Virus record (IMG/VR): IMGVR_UViG_3300005526_000017
Location: 1 to 34,597 of that record
Strand: one strand, 5' to 3'
Length of the DNA: 34,597 nt
Origin: a virus
This document shows, in pieces, positions 9,901 through 16,073 of this stretch; position 1 is the stretch's first letter; every line of letters starts with the position of its first letter. A program made the position numbers and the translations under genes. The notes beneath the pieces are model-generated. The model saw nothing but the letters and a program-made list of their open reading frames with translations. It did no database searches and was not told the DNA's origin.

Positions 9901-11625
9901 AAGGTATTTGCAAGTATAAGCTGGGGAGATTTGCTACATGGTTTGATTGCAGTAGCTGCAGCGTTAGCTGTTCTTGCTATTGCTGCATATCTCATAACAC
10001 CTGCGCTTCCTGCAATGATGGGTCTTGGCATTGCTCTAATGCTTATTGGTGGTGGTTTTGCTTTGTTCGGTGCTGCGGCATTCATGGTAGCCAAGGCATT
10101 CGAGGCACTTGCCAAAGCCGGTGAGAAGGGTTCTAGGGCTCTTGTCAATTCCCTCAAAGCAATTGGTGAAGCATTGCCAGCTCTTGCTGCTGGATTCGCC
10201 AAGGGTGTCATTGATTTCATCATGCTGATTCTTGACGCAGGTCCGAAGATTGTTGCAGGTCTTGGAAAGCTTCTTGGACTGCTTATTGATGAACTCATCA
10301 AATTGGTACCAAAACTTGGCCTATTCATCAGTAAACTTCTTACTGAAATCATTCGAATTGTTTCTGAATTCATTCCTCAATACATTCGATTGGGTATTGG
10401 TCTTATTCTTAGTTTCCTTCAAGCCATTCGAGATGCTATACCACAAATTGTAACGGTCGTTGGTGAGATTATTACTGGATTCCTTGATGCCATGACTGAA
10501 CAAGTTCCTAGTATTGTTGATTCGTTGATTAGAATGATAACTGAGATTATGACGAGTGTTGCAGAAGGACTTGGTAAGCTTTCTTCTACGCTATACATTG
10601 GTCTCGGTAAAGCATTTATTGATGGATTCTTGGAAGGGCTTAACCAGCAATTCCCTGGTTTGTTGAAATGGTTTACAGAATTGCCAGGAAAGATTTTGGA
10701 TTTGATAAAGAGTTTGTTTGGCATCAAATCTCCGTCGAAGAAATTTAAGGAAATTGGTATAAACATTATACAAGGACTTATCGATGGCTTGAATAGCATG
10801 ATCGGAACACTATTCCGTTGGTTTACAAGTCTTGGCGGTAAGATTCTTGGATGGATTGGTAACGCAGCAAGAATCTTGTTCGAAAAGGGTGCCGATTTTA
10901 TTCGTGGATTGTTTAGTGGAATCACTGCAAAAATTAAGGACGTCAACAATTGGTTCCTCCGTCTTCCAGGAGCAATCAAAGGATGGATTTCAAACTCTAT
11001 AACATGGCTTGTCGACGTTGGTAAGAACATCATTCAAGGCTTGTGGAATGGTATCACTTCTGTGTGGGATAAAATGACTAGTTGGGTTGGCGATAAGATC
11101 AAGGGTTTGAAGGATAAGCTCAAGGCGCCTTGGAAACTGCTATCTCCTTCCCACGTAACAAGAGAATGGGGTCAAAACATTATCGATGGTCTTTGGGTTG
11201 GAATGAAAGATGTATGGGGTCCAATGACCAAGTGGTTGTCTAGTGTTAACGATCCCGATCAGCTAATTAACTCGGATGCTGTTAATACCAGTTTCCAAAA
11301 GATTGTTGATCAACTTGGTGACATCGAAGAATTCAATCCAACAATCACACCAGTTTTGGATTTGACACGAGTTGCTGAGGATGCATCCAAGATTACCGAT
11401 TATATTTCAGCATCAACGTTGAGTCCAGCATTGAGTCAAGCTCGTCTCATATCTGCCGATACCAATGCGATTAAGACTACTGGAACGACTGAGTCTACAG
11501 CAACAGCGGGCCAAGTTAGTTTCCAGCAAAACATCTATGCTCCAGAACAACTATCTACTGCGGATATTTACAAGCAAACTCGTAACCAAATTACGATGGC
11601 TAAGAGAGAGTTGAGCATCCCATGA
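6967..11625 (+). CDS. Tape measure protein
   Basis: 1552 residues, GTG start at 6967 with GGAGG just upstream (6956-6960). This is the longest gene in the window and has the hallmarks of a tape measure: a helical N-terminal region (about 1-130), tape-measure core features (GATQTIMAGTGEG, MYNLGQAIGQGTVRLIDWKS, about 115-215), a long hydrophobic middle (about 660-1040), and a C-terminal region with LFGIKSPSKKFKEIG and LLSPSHVTREWG, typical of the end ejected first. The middle contains at least five units of 56-60 residues, each with a (L/M/I)S(W/V)..(L/M/V)..G(L/M) signature (about 754, 814, 871, 928, 984). By the usual rule of about 1.5 angstrom per residue, tail length would be roughly 230 nm. 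It may also help form a channel across the host membrane. Confidence 0.95.
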   Translation: MASVEDRIVRIEFDNSSFERKIQSTITSLGQLDKALKMENAQKGLTDVSAAAGKVDVSHISRGIEGVSKSFMALSTIAITALSGITSKAISVGTQLVKSLSLDQITAGFKDYELKIGATQTIMAGTGEGVASVTKNLKDLDVYADKTIYSLSDMVGNISKFTNAGVKLPVATKSMIGIANAAALAGANSEEASRAMYNLGQAIGQGTVRLIDWKSVELANMGTMEFKQQLIDSGVAMGTLKKQTDGTIKTLKGTKVDVKNFSTTLQDQWLTSAALTRTLEAYGSQTTAIGKKAWAAAQDVKSFSMMSETLKASISTGWTDTFDIVIGNISESKKLFTGLTNTIGNFFGKMADRRNEMLAGWKAFGGRTTLLNGLKTAFINIGKIIAPIQKAFKEIFPPMTVKRLLEMTLAFENFAKSLAPSAKTLTLLHRIFKGFFAVLSIGWTVIKEGVRFLFDLGKALTGSVGPGFAEFAAKIADVFTELQAVLVKGGGVKAFFDKLLTAITAPIPFVDKLKNAIMTLFGAFSSDAPKKASDNLGRVGDRFKNLQAVLDRLKAVWAPIQKGLMKVLDILKIVGKALGKFFSALGGMIADALDSGQFKTALDALNVAILGGIGVLLAKLIKTGFNFKAVFQSSFDVGGGMFSKIGKSFDELTKTMGVMQTKIKAEALQKIAIAIGILTVSVVALSLIDSVALTKALTAMSVGFGQLLAAMAIITKVDTGMMDAAKFTAMSIGMTVMAGAILILAGAAKTLSGLSWGELATGLTGVAVLLAMVVGVVKILQKDQASFIAVGLGLVVVATSLSILAGVVKIFAMLSWAEMAQGMAGVAAAIGIMVGAIRLMPEDSALKAAGLLLVAGALAIIAGAIARFAAMSVGDVAKGLVTMAAALVLIGLAMEAFPIQILLIGPGLVAVGVALVYIAKAVGMMGKMSWAEIGKGLTVLAASLIVLAIGAQAMVGAIPGAIAMGIMAASLLLLGAALKVFASISWGDLLHGLIAVAAALAVLAIAAYLITPALPAMMGLGIALMLIGGGFALFGAAAFMVAKAFEALAKAGEKGSRALVNSLKAIGEALPALAAGFAKGVIDFIMLILDAGPKIVAGLGKLLGLLIDELIKLVPKLGLFISKLLTEIIRIVSEFIPQYIRLGIGLILSFLQAIRDAIPQIVTVVGEIITGFLDAMTEQVPSIVDSLIRMITEIMTSVAEGLGKLSSTLYIGLGKAFIDGFLEGLNQQFPGLLKWFTELPGKILDLIKSLFGIKSPSKKFKEIGINIIQGLIDGLNSMIGTLFRWFTSLGGKILGWIGNAARILFEKGADFIRGLFSGITAKIKDVNNWFLRLPGAIKGWISNSITWLVDVGKNIIQGLWNGITSVWDKMTSWVGDKIKGLKDKLKAPWKLLSPSHVTREWGQNIIDGLWVGMKDVWGPMTKWLSSVNDPDQLINSDAVNTSFQKIVDQLGDIEEFNPTITPVLDLTRVAEDASKITDYISASTLSPALSQARLISADTNAIKTTGTTESTATAGQVSFQQNIYAPEQLSTADIYKQTRNQITMAKRELSIP

Positions 11626-12470
11626 GAATTACACGCGTTGCTCTATATTCATCGACTCTGTCAGAAGCCATCAACTTTAGTTTAAGTAACGCCGATCCAT
11701 CAGATCAGTATGTGGTTCGAAACATCGTTGGTTTGGATGCAGAAGAACTCGTTCCCAAATTCTATGGTGTTGGTTTGAAAACGAACCCAAGATTTTACGA
11801 GTTTGGGCTTAAGGCAAGAGAAATTGTGATACGGGTTGTGTTGAATCCTCGTTTCAATCTAGACGAAACGTTTTCAGACGTTCGAGACGAACTGTATCGA
11901 GCTATATCTGCAAGTAGAATGGGAATCGTTACGTTGCATTTCAGTTCAGGTGCTACGACCGTTTGTAAAATTGAGGGATTTATTACTAAGTTTGAAGTTC
12001 CATATTTTACTGAATTACCGGAAGCACAACTCACGATTCGATGCGATGATCCTATATTTAGAGCTATCAATCCGGTTACCTTCGCCTCAACCGAATTGAA
12101 AGCTACTAATCCTGTCATCGTTCCTGATAGTTTGTCGACAGCTCCACACGGTTTCACGATGCAGCAGACGTTCAAAGCTACCACAACGCAATATTTGATT
12201 CAGGACGATCCAACATCACCAGAATGGACATTCAAAGTAGTTCCAGCCAGTAATTTTCTCTCAGGAGATGTTTTATATTTCTCAAGTGAGAATTCTAATA
12301 GATACATCTACATGGTGCGTGCTGGAGTTACTACATATTTGATGGATAGAATTACGCCCGGTTCTTTGTGGCCAACTATATTTCCTGGATCCAATTCTTT
12401 TCAGTTTGTAACTCTCCCACAACTGAATTGGAACTCTTTGGAGTATTACCCGGCTTACTGGGGGGTATGA
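11622..12470 (+). CDS. Distal tail protein (Dit-like)
   Basis: 282 residues; the ATG overlaps the tape-measure stop (ATGA). The gene directly after the tape measure normally encodes the distal tail protein, the hexameric ring at the tail tip on which the baseplate is built. Sequence agrees: a beta-rich N-terminal domain with FYGVGLKTNPRFYEFGLKAR and REIVIRVVLNPRF, then TELPEAQLTIRCDDPIF near residue 145, a phrase shared by many siphophage distal tail proteins, then a C-terminal beta domain. The stop overlaps the next start. Confidence 0.75.
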   Translation: MRITRVALYSSTLSEAINFSLSNADPSDQYVVRNIVGLDAEELVPKFYGVGLKTNPRFYEFGLKAREIVIRVVLNPRFNLDETFSDVRDELYRAISASRMGIVTLHFSSGATTVCKIEGFITKFEVPYFTELPEAQLTIRCDDPIFRAINPVTFASTELKATNPVIVPDSLSTAPHGFTMQQTFKATTTQYLIQDDPTSPEWTFKVVPASNFLSGDVLYFSSENSNRYIYMVRAGVTTYLMDRITPGSLWPTIFPGSNSFQFVTLPQLNWNSLEYYPAYWGV

Positions 12471-13576
12471 TGGATTTGTTTAAATTCTATTTTACTCCTG
12501 ACATGGTTTTGCAGCAGGGTGAAGCAATACACGGTTATAAGAGTATCATGTGGGTGGAAAGATATGCAGATACAGGAGAATTTGAGATTCAATCACAGCT
12601 TAGTATGGGCTTGAGAGATTTTCTACCGCTAGGATCGATCATTTCCCACATAGATACTTTGGAGATGATGATCGTTGAAAATCATGAAATTGCTGAGAAA
12701 ACTGAAGAAGACCCAACGCTTGTAATTACTGGTAGAAGCTTTGAGAGTTTTCTCGAACATCGAATTGTCGGAATAAGTTTGGCTAAGCAATCATCAACGC
12801 TTACTGATTATATTCTGCCAGCTAATGTGGTTTCTACTCAATGTAATTTCTTGGTTAATCAACATATCAACAATTCTTATGATGATAACGATGATTTGAA
12901 TAACGTTGTTGCACAAGTTTCAGTAACTAACGAACCAACATTAGCAGAAGAACGTGTTATTAGTCGTGGACCAGTTCTTCAACGTCTTCAAGAGCTATTA
13001 GCTATTAACGATCTTGGAATCAAGACAGTTCGAAGAAATTCGTTCGGAACACCAACGCCAGGAAACGCAAACAATACAGTATTGTATATATTTAATGGCG
13101 TGGATAGATCAGCTACGGTTCATTTCTCATGGAGAGAAGGGGACCTCGATTCTGCTGATTATCTGTTCACTAACAAGAAATTGAAGAATTGTGCTTTCGT
13201 AGCAGGTCGTTATGTGTCTACCGTGGTGACTCTTGGTCCTACAAAGTATGACAGACGGATTATGTTGGTAGATGCCGATGATCTTGATGGTAATCTAAGT
13301 GCTCCCCCTACGGGTACGTTGTTAACCACGATTCGAACTAGAATGGACGTTAGGGGTCGACAAGCACTTAAAAGCCAGCAAGAAGTCAGAATCAGTCGAG
13401 CTGATATTTCAAAGATCACGCAATATCAGTATCGCCAGGATTATAACATTGGGGATTTGGTTTCTCTTGATGGAAATTTCGGTCAAATTCAAACAATGCG
13501 TGTTACCGAGTACGTAGAGATTGAAGACGAAAATGGGGAAAGTGGACACCCAACCCTATCTGTTCCAGGAGCCTGA
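12467..13576 (+). CDS. Tail protein resembling ReqiPepy6 Gp37 (baseplate hub-like)
   Basis: 369 residues from the ATG at 12467 (12470 is a second possible ATG); the start overlaps the previous stop. KFYFTPDMVLQQGEAI, SIMWVERYADTGEFE and LVITGRSFESFLEHRIV match my memory of the siphovirus ReqiPepy6 Gp37-like family, a tail-tip/hub protein found after the distal tail protein in actinophages. The central part (VQRLQELLAINDLGIKTV-like region) and the C-terminal RQDYNIGDLVSLDGNFGQIQ are also typical of hub proteins that form the cup under the tail tube. A longer reading frame upstream exists but would run inside the distal tail gene. Confidence 0.75.
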   Translation: MMDLFKFYFTPDMVLQQGEAIHGYKSIMWVERYADTGEFEIQSQLSMGLRDFLPLGSIISHIDTLEMMIVENHEIAEKTEEDPTLVITGRSFESFLEHRIVGISLAKQSSTLTDYILPANVVSTQCNFLVNQHINNSYDDNDDLNNVVAQVSVTNEPTLAEERVISRGPVLQRLQELLAINDLGIKTVRRNSFGTPTPGNANNTVLYIFNGVDRSATVHFSWREGDLDSADYLFTNKKLKNCAFVAGRYVSTVVTLGPTKYDRRIMLVDADDLDGNLSAPPTGTLLTTIRTRMDVRGRQALKSQQEVRISRADISKITQYQYRQDYNIGDLVSLDGNFGQIQTMRVTEYVEIEDENGESGHPTLSVPGA

Positions 13577-13577
13577 T

Positions 13578-13817
13578 GTGGTCGAACTCATCTTCGTCTT
13601 CATGCTATTTGTGTTTTTCTTTGTGCTTGGAGTATGGATTGGTGTGTTATTACGGAACAGGGCACCATACGATGGAACGCTTGTGATTAAGAAAGATGAT
13701 GATGGTAAACAAACGTTTTTACTAGAGATTGAGACGGATCCACACGAATTAAGAGACAAAGATGTGATCTCATTTAAGGTCTCTGGGGAAGATGTCTCTG
13801 ACGAGGACGATATTTGA
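13578..13817 (+). CDS. Small single-pass membrane protein
   Basis: 79 residues from GTG 13578, chosen because AGGAG (13567-13571) lies six bases upstream, inside the end of the tail gene. The first 30 residues form one strongly hydrophobic segment (IFVFMLFVFFFVLGVWIGVLL) followed by an acidic soluble domain of about 45 residues. The N-terminal segment could act as an anchor or uncleaved signal. No family recognised. As the last gene of the structural operon before the small-gene array, it could contribute to lysis, but nothing proves this. Confidence 0.6.
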   Translation: MVELIFVFMLFVFFFVLGVWIGVLLRNRAPYDGTLVIKKDDDGKQTFLLEIETDPHELRDKDVISFKVSGEDVSDEDDI

Positions 13818-13821
13818 AATC

Positions 13822-13850
13822 CGCAGTAATAACACTCTATATAATGGAAG
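13822..13850 (+). promoter_or_regulatory. Promoter P1 (CGCA-N14-TATAAT, GGAA class)
   Basis: CGCA at 13822-13825, AACAC at 13831-13835 and TATAAT at 13840-13845 followed by GGAAG. The spacing from CGCA to the -10 is identical to that in nine other promoters of this window. It overlaps nothing but the last bases after the upstream stop and precedes the gene at 13867. Confidence 0.75.
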
Positions 13851-13866
13851 CTACGAAAGGATTTCG

Positions 13867-14163
13867 ATGTTAGAGCGACTCGTCAAAAGACAGTCCATAT
13901 TCGATGAACCCATTCAAGCAGTTCTGGCCGATATGCGAAAGCATGGGCCTGATCACGAGGATTACCCAGCGATGCTGGACAATCTTGCCAAACTGAACAA
14001 GATGAAGGCCGAAGAGAAACAAGCTAAGGCCTCACGCAAAGTCAGTTGGGACACGATTGCCATGATTGCTGGAAATGTCGTCGTTGTCACGCTCGTCATC
14101 GTATACGAGCAGAGGCATGTATGGACGACAAAGAGCATGGGCCTTCTGAGATGGAGGAACTAG
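13867..14163 (+). CDS. Small membrane protein with C-terminal transmembrane segment
   Basis: 98 residues; ATG 13867 is preceded by AAAGGA (13856-13861). About residues 1-55 are charged and helical (PIQAVLADMRKHGPDHED, NLAKLNKMKAEEKQAKASRK). A single transmembrane segment follows (SWDTIAMIAGNVVVVTLVIV, about 58-77), then a basic tail. It is the first gene after promoter P1. The KVSWDTIAMIAGN phrase seems familiar from small actinophage membrane proteins of unknown role. A holin-type or superinfection role is possible but unsupported. Confidence 0.75.
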   Translation: MLERLVKRQSIFDEPIQAVLADMRKHGPDHEDYPAMLDNLAKLNKMKAEEKQAKASRKVSWDTIAMIAGNVVVVTLVIVYEQRHVWTTKSMGLLRWRN

Positions 14164-14170
14164 ACAAAGA

Positions 14171-14272
14171 ATGCCAAAAGTAGTGAAAGCACAGGAATTG
14201 TGTGAGATTCGAAAGAGTTTTACATGGTTCCTGTGTTTTCTCGTTGTTTTTACACTTGCTATATTTTTTTGA
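14171..14272 (+). CDS. 33-residue membrane microprotein (possible)
   Basis: A short frame starting eight bases after the previous stop. It begins MPKVVKAQELCEIRKSF and ends in a hydrophobic segment (TWFLCFLVVFTLAIFF), a tail-anchored layout. GGAGG at 14153-14157 is 13 bases from the ATG, which is rather far. A CACAGGAA/TTCCTGTG inverted repeat (14190-14197 / 14227-14234) runs through it. Many other genes around it are small membrane proteins, which supports it somewhat. Confidence 0.4.
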   Translation: MPKVVKAQELCEIRKSFTWFLCFLVVFTLAIFF

Positions 14273-14431
14273 GGCCTCTGTGTGTCTTTCTAAGACGTTT
14301 CTAGAGGGGTGCCCGCATATTTGCCCCGGAATGGGGGGTGAATCGATCCTGAGGCCATATAGAGGGGTCTCAGAGCATTTTGATATTTTCAGGCTAAAAA
14401 ATTTCCCGGGGGAAGATTTCTGAGAAGAAGA
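14273..14431 (+). other. Non-coding stretch with short inverted repeats
   Basis: I find no convincing gene between the possible microprotein and promoter P2. It contains CCCC-GGAAT-GGGG (near 14323-14335), CTGAG/CTCAG arms around 14349-14373, and TTCCC/GGGAA near 14403-14414. A frame at 14202-14423 has no ribosome site and no protein-like composition. The stretch may be an untranslated 3' end or a small RNA; no terminator with a clear T-run is visible. Confidence 0.4.
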
Positions 14432-14460
14432 CGCATATTTAACACCTCATATAATGGAAG
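14432..14460 (+). promoter_or_regulatory. Promoter P2 (GGAA class)
   Basis: CGCA 14432-14435, AACAC 14441-14445, TATAAT 14450-14455 followed by GGAAG. Same internal spacing as P1. Drives the gene at 14482. Confidence 0.8.
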
Positions 14461-14481
14461 AACAACTACGAAAGGAAAGTC

Positions 14482-14772
14482 ATGCCGACATATTCATTCG
14501 GAGTCAACTCGATTTTGAAGGTAGAGCTTAGTGAAGAGCAAGCTCTTCGTTACAACCGTTTTCTAACCGCCTACTTCGATGCACAGACGAAGTTGAGTGA
14601 GGCCGGGACCCCTTGGGATCCTAAGGTTTCACCCATACTTGAGATTGAATTCGAAGATGGCGACGACAAGGTTTACAACGAAGTGGCAAGGAAAATCACT
14701 ACAGCAATCAATGCCATCGATCAAGACAAGACTCCAATTGAAATTGAGGACGATTTCCTAATAAGAAATTGA
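14482..14772 (+). CDS. Small acidic soluble protein, unknown function
   Basis: 96 residues with GAAAGGAA just upstream of ATG 14482. It has no membrane segment and is acidic (LEIEFEDGDDKVYNE, TPIEIEDDFLIRN), with a likely helix-strand mix (LSEEQALRYNRFLTAYFD). It stands alone between promoter P2 and an intrinsic terminator, so it is expressed as a single-gene unit. No family recognised. Confidence 0.75.
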   Translation: MPTYSFGVNSILKVELSEEQALRYNRFLTAYFDAQTKLSEAGTPWDPKVSPILEIEFEDGDDKVYNEVARKITTAINAIDQDKTPIEIEDDFLIRN

Positions 14773-14794
14773 ACTTCACAAAAACCCAAAATTC

Positions 14795-14822
14795 GGAGGG
14801 CCCTACACGGGCTCTCCTTTTT
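14795..14822 (+). terminator. Intrinsic terminator, family T1 copy 1
   Basis: GGAGGGCCC (14795-14803), loop TACAC, GGGCTCTCC (14809-14817), then TTTTT. The nine-pair stem has one G-U pair. The T-run runs straight into the TTCGCA element of promoter P3. The same stem occurs at 15493 and 15775. Confidence 0.9.
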
Positions 14823-14851
14823 CGCATGGTTAACACCTCCTATAATGGAAG
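14823..14851 (+). promoter_or_regulatory. Promoter P3 (GGAA class)
   Basis: CGCA 14823-14826, AACAC 14832-14836, TATAAT 14841-14846 followed by GGAAG. It abuts the preceding terminator and drives the gene at 14872. Confidence 0.85.
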
Positions 14852-14871
14852 CCACTATCTAAGGAGGTGAA

Positions 14872-15114
14872 ATGACCGACAAAGAGGCATCCGATTTAAT
14901 TGAAGCCGCTATCGCACAAGCAATGACAGCGAACGAAGATTATGACCCCAACGATGTAATCGTGGATTGGGTTGCAATTGCATACGTTGCAAACCCAGAT
15001 CGTGAAAAAGGAGGGGGATACCCGACGTTCTATGCTAATGGTGAGATGGCGAATTATCGAGCGATTGGATTGTTTCAGCAAGGTTGCATTATCACCCAAC
15101 AAGAAGAGGAGTGA
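14872..15114 (+). CDS. Small soluble protein, unknown function
   Basis: 80 residues, with a strong AAGGAGG before ATG 14872. The N-terminal half is acidic and helical (KEASDLIEAAIAQAMTANED). A more hydrophobic middle (VIVDWVAIAYVAN) leads to GGGYPTFYANGEMANYRAIG and a Gln/Glu tail. There is no clear membrane segment. It lies in its own promoter-terminator unit. No family recognised. Confidence 0.75.
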   Translation: MTDKEASDLIEAAIAQAMTANEDYDPNDVIVDWVAIAYVANPDREKGGGYPTFYANGEMANYRAIGLFQQGCIITQQEEE

Positions 15115-15122
15115 TTTCAATG

Positions 15123-15158
15123 GGGAGAAGCTATATATACACGGCTTCTCCCTTTTTT
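15123..15158 (+). terminator. Intrinsic terminator
   Basis: GGGAGAAGC (15123-15131) and GCTTCTCCC (15144-15152) form a perfect nine-pair stem with a 12-base AT-rich loop, followed by TTTTTT. Its T-run is again fused to the next promoter's TTCGCA element. The stem sequence differs from family T1 although its place in the cassette is the same. Confidence 0.9.
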
Positions 15159-15187
15159 CGCACAAAACGCACTCTATATAATGGAAG
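15159..15187 (+). promoter_or_regulatory. Promoter P4 (GGAA class)
   Basis: CGCA 15159-15162, CGCAC 15168-15172, TATAAT 15177-15182 followed by GGAAG. Drives the gene at 15218. Confidence 0.85.
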
Positions 15188-15217
15188 ACATATCCCCATC
15201 AATCAGAGGAGTTTGAA

Positions 15218-15466
15218 ATGCTGGAAGACGTCATCGAGAACACGCCCGACGTGGTCGTTGCTACGACACCGGAGCCGGTCGGTTCGGAGAAGGACGCAAA
15301 CGGAGCACTGCTGCTTTTCGCCTACACGGCGGGAGTAGTTGGTGTCACGGTTGCGGCCGTCTTCGGAATCGGCAAGCTGCGGAAGTTGTACAACGAGCGC
15401 GCCGAGGCCAGGTTCGAGGCGAAGAAGGCGAAGTACAACAAGCCGCTGACCAACGACGAGGAATAA
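15218..15466 (+). CDS. Small membrane protein
   Basis: 82 residues after AGAGGAG (15204-15210). About 27 acidic residues are followed by one transmembrane segment (ALLLFAYTAGVVGVTVAAVF, about 30-49) and a strongly basic, helical tail (KLRKLYNERAEARFEAKKAK). The charge pattern predicts N-out/C-in topology. GC content is visibly higher than in the flanking tail genes, with many GCC, GAG and AAG codons. It is a single-gene transcription unit. Function unknown. Confidence 0.8.
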   Translation: MLEDVIENTPDVVVATTPEPVGSEKDANGALLLFAYTAGVVGVTVAAVFGIGKLRKLYNERAEARFEAKKAKYNKPLTNDEE

Positions 15467-15492
15467 TCGTCAACCAACAACCCAAAAATACT

Positions 15493-15518
15493 GGAGGGCC
15501 CACACGGGCTCTCCTTTT
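15493..15518 (+). terminator. Intrinsic terminator, family T1 copy 2
   Basis: GGAGGGCCC (15493-15501), loop ACAC, GGGCTCTCC (15506-15514), TTTT. Nearly identical to the copies at 14795 and 15775. Confidence 0.9.
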
Positions 15519-15522
15519 CGCA

Positions 15523-15551
15523 CGCATTTTTCACATGTCATATAATGGAAG
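15523..15551 (+). promoter_or_regulatory. Promoter P5 (GGAA class)
   Basis: CGCA 15523-15526 (a second CGCA overlaps at 15519) and TATAAT 15541-15546 followed by GGAAG. The middle CAC element lies two bases further upstream than in most family members. Drives the gene at 15577. Confidence 0.8.
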
Positions 15552-15576
15552 AGGTAACCTACAAGAAAGGTTAATC

Positions 15577-15750
15577 ATGAGTTTCAAAGACAAGCTGAAG
15601 AAGGCCTGGGACGAGAACCCCTTGCAAGTCATCGCTATCGGAGCGGCTGCTGTAACGGCAGTTGCTGTGGTAGTCGACACGGCGAGCAAGACGCGGGCTC
15701 GGAACACCCTTACTAGGCAACGCGAATACCGCATGATGACAGGACAGTAG
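15577..15750 (+). CDS. 57-residue membrane protein
   Basis: ATG 15577 follows GAAAGG (15565-15570). A basic helix (MSFKDKLKKAWDENP) leads to a transmembrane segment rich in Ala and Val (VIAIGAAAVTAVAVVVDTAS, about 17-36), then a basic tail. It sits alone between promoter P5 and terminator T1 copy 3. The N-terminal layout resembles the genes at 26792 and 27150 in style but not clearly in sequence. Function unknown. Confidence 0.75.
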   Translation: MSFKDKLKKAWDENPLQVIAIGAAAVTAVAVVVDTASKTRARNTLTRQREYRMMTGQ

Positions 15751-15774
15751 TCATCTCGGACACCAACAAATACT

Positions 15775-15799
15775 GGAGGGCCCACGTGGGCTCTCCTTT
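15775..15799 (+). terminator. Intrinsic terminator, family T1 copy 3
   Basis: GGAGGGCCC (15775-15783), loop ACGT, GGGCTCTCC (15788-15796), then TTTAT. The T-run is weaker than in the other two copies. Confidence 0.85.
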
Positions 15800-15807
15800 A
15801 TATTTTC

Positions 15808-15836
15808 CGCACGGATAACACGCCCTATAATGAGAG
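15808..15836 (+). promoter_or_regulatory. Promoter P6 (GAG class)
   Basis: CGCA 15808-15811, AACAC 15817-15821, TATAAT 15826-15831 followed by GAGAG instead of GGAA. It starts the unit with the genes at 15930 and 16070 and is followed by an inverted-repeat leader. Confidence 0.85.
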
Positions 15837-15898
15837 AGGGCGATCCGTAAGGATCTCTGAAAGACCTGATATGTACAGAGGGGCACACCCTCTCTCAT
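15830..15898 (+). ncRNA. Structured leader after P6 (11-bp inverted repeat with inner hairpins)
   Basis: ATGAGAGAGGG (15830-15840) is perfectly complementary to CCCTCTCTCAT (15888-15898). Between them are GATCC-GTAA-GGATC (15842-15855) and a possible TCTG/CAGA stem (15856-15859 / 15876-15879). The 5' arm overlaps the end of the -10, so only part would be in RNA if transcription starts the usual seven bases later. It could therefore be either an RNA leader/attenuator or a DNA-level operator. T-rich sequence follows. Confidence 0.5.
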
Positions 15899-15929
15899 AT
15901 TTGTCCCAATTTTGTAAAGGAGGTGTTGA

Positions 15930-16073
15930 ATGCCCGAATATTGGTACATCATAAACAACCAACCCAAGAAACAATACGGATTTGGTAAATTTCTCGGAGA
16001 CGTCTTCATGACGTTTCTTACTTGCGGGCTCTGGCTTATTTGGATCTTCGTAAGGGAGATGCGTAATCGATGA
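15930..16073 (+). CDS. 47-residue membrane protein
   Basis: A strong AAAGGAGG (15917-15924) precedes ATG 15930. A short polar N-terminus is followed by GFGKFLGDVFMTFLTCGLWL and IWIFVREMRNR, giving one transmembrane helix with a positively charged C-terminal end. Its stop overlaps the start of the DUF6353-like gene at 16070, so the two are translationally coupled and may work together in the membrane. The T-x-G-L-W-L-I-W pattern recurs in small phage and bacterial membrane proteins; I cannot name a function. Confidence 0.7.
   Translation: MPEYWYIINNQPKKQYGFGKFLGDVFMTFLTCGLWLIWIFVREMRNR

Noticed and set aside
9714-10373. 219-residue frame on the minus strand
   Set aside because: It is a reverse shadow of the Ala/Ile-rich tape-measure repeats, with Ala/Ile/Ser bias from the opposite strand.
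14202-14423. 73-residue frame
   Set aside because: GTG start without ribosome site, no protein-like pattern, and it overlaps the more plausible microprotein at 14171 in another frame.
14795-15799. CRISPR-like array from repeated GGAGGGCCC stems
   Set aside because: Repeats are terminator hairpins separated by genes and promoters of differing length, with no spacer structure.
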